Shown one piece after another: positions 41,676 to 45,093 of a DNA stretch of 45,093 bases. Each line of letters begins with the position of its first letter. Position 1 is the stretch's first letter. The notes beneath the pieces were generated by a model that saw only the letters and a list, made by a program, of their open reading frames with translations, ran no database searches and was not told the DNA's origin. Made by a program: the position numbers and the translations under genes. The stretch comes from CALLVY01 sp937899855 (GTDB taxonomy: Bacteria > Bacteroidota > Bacteroidia > Chitinophagales > Saprospiraceae), in contig JBCBQC010000052.1 of NCBI GenBank assembly GCA_039820405.1, forward strand, positions 1 through 45,093, in the 5' to 3' direction.

Positions 41676-43253
41676 ATGAAATTAAAAGATGTTACCCCCA
41701 CGGCGCCAAAAGACCAACTCCAGACCTTGATTAATTCGATGACCAAGGCGGAGAAACGCAATTTTAAGCTCTACGCCCAACGTACCCAAAACCGCAGCCA
41801 ACTGCGGTTTATCCAACTCTTCGATGCCATCGACAAGCAGGAGAATTACGACGAGGCCGCCATTTTTAAAAAAATTCCACGCCTGAGTAAAAGCCAACTG
41901 GCCAACCTCAAACGCCACCTGTACAAACAGATCCTGACCAGCCTCCGGCTGATTCACATCCAGAAAAATATCGATATCGAAATCCGCGAGCAGATCGACT
42001 TTGCCCGCATCCTTTACGGGAAAGGACTCTACCTCCAGAGCTTGCGTTTGCTCGACCGCATCAAACCCCTAGCGATTGAGAACAACCAAAACCTCCTCCA
42101 CCTCGAAATCATCGAGTTTCAAAAGCTGATCGAAGAGCGCCACATCACGCGGAGCCGTACCATCAAAAACAAGGTGGAAGATTTGATTGATGAGGCGGCC
42201 CAGTTGAGCAGCATCACCAACAATCGCTGTCGCCTGTCCAATTTGAAGATTAAAATTCACGGATTGTACATCCAAGTGGGGCACGTCAAAAACGAGAAGG
42301 ACCTGATTATCGTCAAGGAGTTTTTTAAATCCAATCTGCAGGGAATCGACATCCAGGGCTTGTCCTTTTTCGAACGCGTTTACCTCAACCAATCCTACGT
42401 TTGGTACTACTACATCCTCCTCGACTTTGAAAAATGCTGTAAGTACGCCATCGAATGGGTCCAGCTGTTTGAACAGCATCCCAACATGATCGAAAAGGAT
42501 CCCGATTTGTACATGCGGGGTTTGCATTACGTCCTGACCTCCTTGTTCAACCTGCGCGAATACGATCGCTTTATCGGCTACCTCGATCGCTTTGAGCAAT
42601 TCGTGACCAACAAGGCAGCCGATACCACCGAAATTTCCAAAACCATTGCCTTTATCTACCTGGCTACCGCTCGGATCAACAAACACTATCTCGAAGGTTC
42701 CTTTACCGAGGGCTTGCAACTCGTCCCGGGCATTCGGCAAAATATCCGTCGCTATCAGCAAAAACTCGACCTGCACCGCGTGATGGTGTTCTACTTTAAA
42801 ATCGCCTACCTCTATTTTGCCAGCGGCGACCCCGAGACCGCACTCGACTACCTCAACGACATCATCGACGTCAAGGCGGGGCACCTGCGGGAGGACATCC
42901 AGTGTTACGCCCGTCTGCTCCTGCTGATCTGTCACTTCGAGTTGGGCCACTACGAGCTACTGCCCTATTTGGCCGACTCTACCCAGCGCTTCTTGGAAAA
43001 AATGAAGGAGCTCAACCAGGCCCAGCAGGAGACCCTCCGCTTCCTCCGCACAATCATCAACAAGGTACCCAGTGAGCATCCCACCGCCTTTCGTACCTTT
43101 CAGCGGAACCTGAAAAAGATCAGTCGCGACCGTTTTGAAAAACGCGCCTTTCTCTATTTGGATACCCTAACTTGGGTGGAGAGTAAGGTCAGTAGTCAAA
43201 CGGTGATGGAGGTGGCCCGAGCGGGCTTTGAAGCCGGAGCTCAGCGGAAGTAA
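41676..43253 (+). CDS. Large helical protein of unknown function (TPR-like)
   Basis: A 525-residue soluble protein made almost entirely of amphipathic helices, with no signal peptide or membrane segment. The N-terminal block LINSMTKAEKRNFKLYAQRTQNRSQLRFIQLFDAIDKQ and SKSQLANLKRHLYKQILTSLRLIH look like a conserved cap. The rest resembles degenerate tetratricopeptide repeats (for example YLQSLRLLDRIKPLAIENNQNLLHLEIIEFQKLIEERH and YLYFASGDPETALDYLNDII). I do not recognise a functional family. It starts 156 bases from glnB, in the opposite direction, and no cotranscribed partner exists. It is probably a scaffold or regulator; this is inference. Confidence 0.75.
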   Translation: MKLKDVTPTAPKDQLQTLINSMTKAEKRNFKLYAQRTQNRSQLRFIQLFDAIDKQENYDEAAIFKKIPRLSKSQLANLKRHLYKQILTSLRLIHIQKNIDIEIREQIDFARILYGKGLYLQSLRLLDRIKPLAIENNQNLLHLEIIEFQKLIEERHITRSRTIKNKVEDLIDEAAQLSSITNNRCRLSNLKIKIHGLYIQVGHVKNEKDLIIVKEFFKSNLQGIDIQGLSFFERVYLNQSYVWYYYILLDFEKCCKYAIEWVQLFEQHPNMIEKDPDLYMRGLHYVLTSLFNLREYDRFIGYLDRFEQFVTNKAADTTEISKTIAFIYLATARINKHYLEGSFTEGLQLVPGIRQNIRRYQQKLDLHRVMVFYFKIAYLYFASGDPETALDYLNDIIDVKAGHLREDIQCYARLLLLICHFELGHYELLPYLADSTQRFLEKMKELNQAQQETLRFLRTIINKVPSEHPTAFRTFQRNLKKISRDRFEKRAFLYLDTLTWVESKVSSQTVMEVARAGFEAGAQRK

Positions 43254-43516
43254 GGCAGGGCGGCGAGCAAGAGTAGTAGCAGGAGGTTGAAGAGGGGCAG
43301 GAGGGTGAGGATTCTTTCCCAGCCACTGTCGATGTGGCGGCCGGTGAGGAGGCTGTGGAGGGAGAGAAAAATGCCGATGGGAAAGGGCAAGAGGAGGAAG
43401 AGGGAAGTGCTTGACCCCACAAAAGCCAGCATGGTAAAGCCGGAGAAAAGACCCACCAGGAAGAGGTTGAGGTAGATGAGGTGAATGTAGAAGATGGTGA
43501 GTTTGAATGTTTTCAT
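43241..43516 (-). CDS. Small membrane protein of unknown function
   Basis: A 91-residue protein with three hydrophobic segments (about 5-27, 31-52, 67-88) separated by a short polar loop TGRHIDSGWERI. The last 13 bases overlap the end of the 525-residue gene on the other strand. Length, start codon and composition are consistent with a real gene, but no family is recognised and no promoter with full consensus was seen. A chance hydrophobic frame in a purine-rich antisense region cannot be excluded. Confidence 0.5.
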   Translation of the reverse strand: MKTFKLTIFYIHLIYLNLFLVGLFSGFTMLAFVGSSTSLFLLLPFPIGIFLSLHSLLTGRHIDSGWERILTLLPLFNLLLLLLLAALPYFR

Positions 43517-43880
43517 GGCGGATGGTTTTCCTACTTGTGTTGGTGTGGTCTTATGACAAGATAAGGTTTTTTAGCGGGTGTTGGTGTATTGTTGGGGTGA
43601 AATCCGTCGAGTACCTTACTGGATATCATTTCTCGTCATCCCATTGGTCGCGGACTCCGGGGAAAACCATTGGGAGGGAAAGCTGTTTTCCTCCGGAGCC
43701 TAAGTGGGTGAGGGGGGAGGCGCTTCCAGGGGGGAGGAACGCTTCGAGTTTTGGACGCAGAGGGCACGGAGGAGCGCAAAGGAGCGCAGAGGACGAGTGG
43801 GCACTTCGAGGAGGTGGAGCGCTTCGAGGGGGTTGGGACTTGGGAAGTGTGAAGCTATCTTTTAATCAAAAAGAACCGTT
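43517..43880. other. Non-coding stretch with purine-rich repeats
   Basis: The segment at about 43750-43795 consists of short near-repeats of CGCAGAGG, GCACGGAGG, GCGCAAAGG and GCGCAGAGG. Sequences of this type occur as dispersed repeats in many bacteria. The flanks hold two AG-rich runs with CGCTTC repeated four times (43720-43830). No gene is supported. Confidence 0.5.
43833..43863 (+). promoter_or_regulatory. Promoter of the VOC fusion gene
   Basis: TTG (43833-43835), 20 bases and TATCTTTT (43856-43863) fit the Bacteroidota promoter with one mismatch in the -7 box. The leader would be about 12 bases. Confidence 0.45.
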
Positions 43881-44804
43881 ATGAAATTTAGACATGCAAG
43901 ACACACCAATGATTTGGCGGTGCTTACCGAGTTTTACACGGCGGTGCTTGGCTTGGAGGAGTTGGGGCGTTTTGAAAATCACTCTGGGTACAATGGCGTA
44001 TTTTTGGGATTTCCCCATTTGGATTGGCACTTGGAGTTTACGGAATCGGAGGCCCCGGCTGAGCACCATCCCGATCAAGACGATTTGTTGGTGTTTTACT
44101 TGAGCTCGGAGGAAGGGTGGAATGCCATCCGGAGGGATGCGGAGCGTTTGGGGATTAAAACCGTTCCGTCCAGGAATCCGTATTGGCAAGCCCACGGGGT
44201 GGAGTTGCGGGACCCGGATAATTTTGGGGTGGTATTGTGTCGGGAGGAAGTGCCCTTGCGGTCGCGGGATGCGGTCACTCAGTTGGTGGTGGATAAGGGC
44301 GTGGATAGCTGGGATCAGTTTTTGAAACACGTCAGGGCAATTCCGTACGGGAGGAATTCGAGTAGAACGGATTTTGGCTTGGTGGTCAGCGAGGACAAAG
44401 GGACTTGTAGTTCAAAACATGCCTTGATCAAACAGGTGGCGGATCGCAATCAAATCGGCGGGGTGGAGCTCATTATGGGGATGTACAAGATGTCCGAGGC
44501 GAATACGCCGGGGATTGGAAGGGTATTGAGCAACAATGGCTTGGCGTACATCCCCGAGGCGCACTGTTACCTCCGCGTCCACGGCAAGCGGTTGGATTTG
44601 ACCAATCCTCATTCGGACTTGCAAAAGATCCTACCCGACTTGCTGGAGGAGCAACTCATCGAACCCGAGCAAGTCGGTACCTTTAAGGTGGAATTTCATC
44701 AGGCTTACGTAACGCGTTGGATAGCTGAGGAGGGTTTGGACCGGTCTTTTGCGGAGGTTTGGAAAGTGCGGGAGGATTGTATTGCGGCTTTGGCGAGGGG
44801 GTGA
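43881..44804 (+). CDS. VOC-family (YycE-like) domain fused to a transglutaminase-like domain
   Basis: A 307-residue two-domain protein. Residues 1 to about 125 form a VOC (glyoxalase/dioxygenase-fold) domain, starting MKFRHARHTNDLAVLTEFYTAVLGLEELGRF and ending VELRDPDNFGVVL, as in YycE-like members. Residues about 143-307 are a second domain with C176 (GTCSSKH), H228 (IPEAHCYL) and D239 (RLDLTNP), the order and spacing of a transglutaminase/papain-like Cys-His-Asp triad. The C-terminal part is a known kind of uncharacterised protein, usually found alone. Neither substrate is known. The two domains are in one frame with no sign of a frameshift. The promoter lies at 43833-43863. Confidence 0.7.
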   Translation: MKFRHARHTNDLAVLTEFYTAVLGLEELGRFENHSGYNGVFLGFPHLDWHLEFTESEAPAEHHPDQDDLLVFYLSSEEGWNAIRRDAERLGIKTVPSRNPYWQAHGVELRDPDNFGVVLCREEVPLRSRDAVTQLVVDKGVDSWDQFLKHVRAIPYGRNSSRTDFGLVVSEDKGTCSSKHALIKQVADRNQIGGVELIMGMYKMSEANTPGIGRVLSNNGLAYIPEAHCYLRVHGKRLDLTNPHSDLQKILPDLLEEQLIEPEQVGTFKVEFHQAYVTRWIAEEGLDRSFAEVWKVREDCIAALARG

Positions 44805-44857
44805 TCGGTGTATGTATTCAGGTGAGTACGTTAGGGCGATCGATTGGTTGGCCAGTG

Positions 44858-45091
44858 TTACTCATCTTCAGTAGGATCTGTGTGATCTTTCAATCGCTGC
44901 TTTGCCAATTTTGACTGCTCCTCGGGAAGGGTAGTATCGAAATTAGTGACTGCTTTCCCCAACTTCTGATACAAATCATTTCCAATTTGTATTTCCAGTG
45001 TGTCTCTGTCCCAACCATTTCTAATTACTTCAGCCACGTAAAAATTAGCTTCCTGCAAATCTTTTACCTTGGATATGATTAACCTATTGTG
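44858..45091 (-). pseudogene. Truncated YhcG-type (DUF1016) PDDEXK nuclease gene, remnant
   Basis: The open frame runs from the window edge to a stop at 44858. Its product, RLIISKVKDLQEANFYVAEVI then RNGWDRDTLEIQI, LYQKLGKAVTNFDTTLPEEQSKLAKQRLKD, is the end of the DUF1016 N-terminal domain of YhcG-family proteins. In intact members this is followed directly by the PDDEXK nuclease domain, usually starting with PYxFDFL after the LKDP. Here the frame ends after HTDPTEDE. The nuclease domain is therefore missing, so the gene is a remnant or a short antitoxin-like version. The start is outside the window. The surrounding DNA is more AT-rich than the rest. Confidence 0.65.
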
Positions 45092-45093
45092 AC

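Noticed and set aside
43507..43884. A 125-codon open frame across the purine-rich gap
   Set aside because: It is read through repeat-like DNA and overlaps the promoter of the VOC fusion gene. The product is simple in composition.

Overview
The window reads as a chromosomal segment of a GC-rich member of the Bacteroidota, most likely the Saprospiria (Lewinella or Haliscomenobacter relatives). The evidence is three type IX secretion (T9SS) type A sorting-domain proteins, an exosortase K/MSEP-CTERM pair, a type II glutamine synthetase, promoters that fit the Bacteroidota -33 TTG / -7 TAnnTTTG pattern, and a near absence of Shine-Dalgarno sequences. Nothing suggests a plasmid, prophage, CRISPR array or intact insertion sequence. 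The only clear sign of gene decay is a truncated YhcG-type gene at the right edge.

Layout. 1-1565: the 3' end of recJ, a MarR-type regulator and a small secreted NTF2-like protein. 1664-5741: a TRAP transporter with its small and large permeases on +, a sterol desaturase-like oxygenase, a 160-bp imperfect palindrome, and the TakP-like binding protein convergent on -. 5929-15234: an ArsR-type regulator followed by what looks like an acetate module. This holds an outer-membrane porin-like protein, a DUF4212 subunit, a cation/acetate symporter, a small membrane protein, a sensor kinase with a symporter-like sensor domain, a stand-alone receiver and acetyl-CoA synthetase. 15367-21181: a zinc-free medium-chain reductase, exosortase K with its dedicated MSEP-CTERM substrate, and a GAF-domain histidine kinase. 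21327-25624: DUF4174 and DUF4407 proteins, tRNA-Phe, thioredoxin, an ECF sigma factor and alkaline phosphatase.

25883-28171: a secreted CotH-like protein of unknown function directly followed by an L-2-hydroxyglutarate oxidase. 28233-33588: three tandem paralogous T9SS-exported proteins on -. 33960-36767: an operon of methylglyoxal synthase, a small protein, an AspT/YidE-type transporter and a DUF1697 protein. 36865-37719: a dockerin-like lipoprotein. 37720-38552: a long non-coding stretch holding the structured 3' region of glnA. 38553-41519: a nitrogen cluster (glutamine synthetase, AmtB, PII) read on -. 41676-45091: a large helical protein of unknown function, a small membrane protein, a VOC protein fused to a transglutaminase-like domain, and the YhcG remnant.

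The acetate module probably works as a unit: the porin admits small carboxylates, DUF4212 plus the SSS symporter imports acetate, and AcsA activates it. The symporter-like kinase may sense flux in the manner of CrbS. The nitrogen cluster is the usual import (AmtB), control (PII) and assimilation (GlnA) set. XrtK and the MSEP-CTERM protein form a closed one-enzyme/one-substrate sorting pair. Promoter and operator calls were made by eye.
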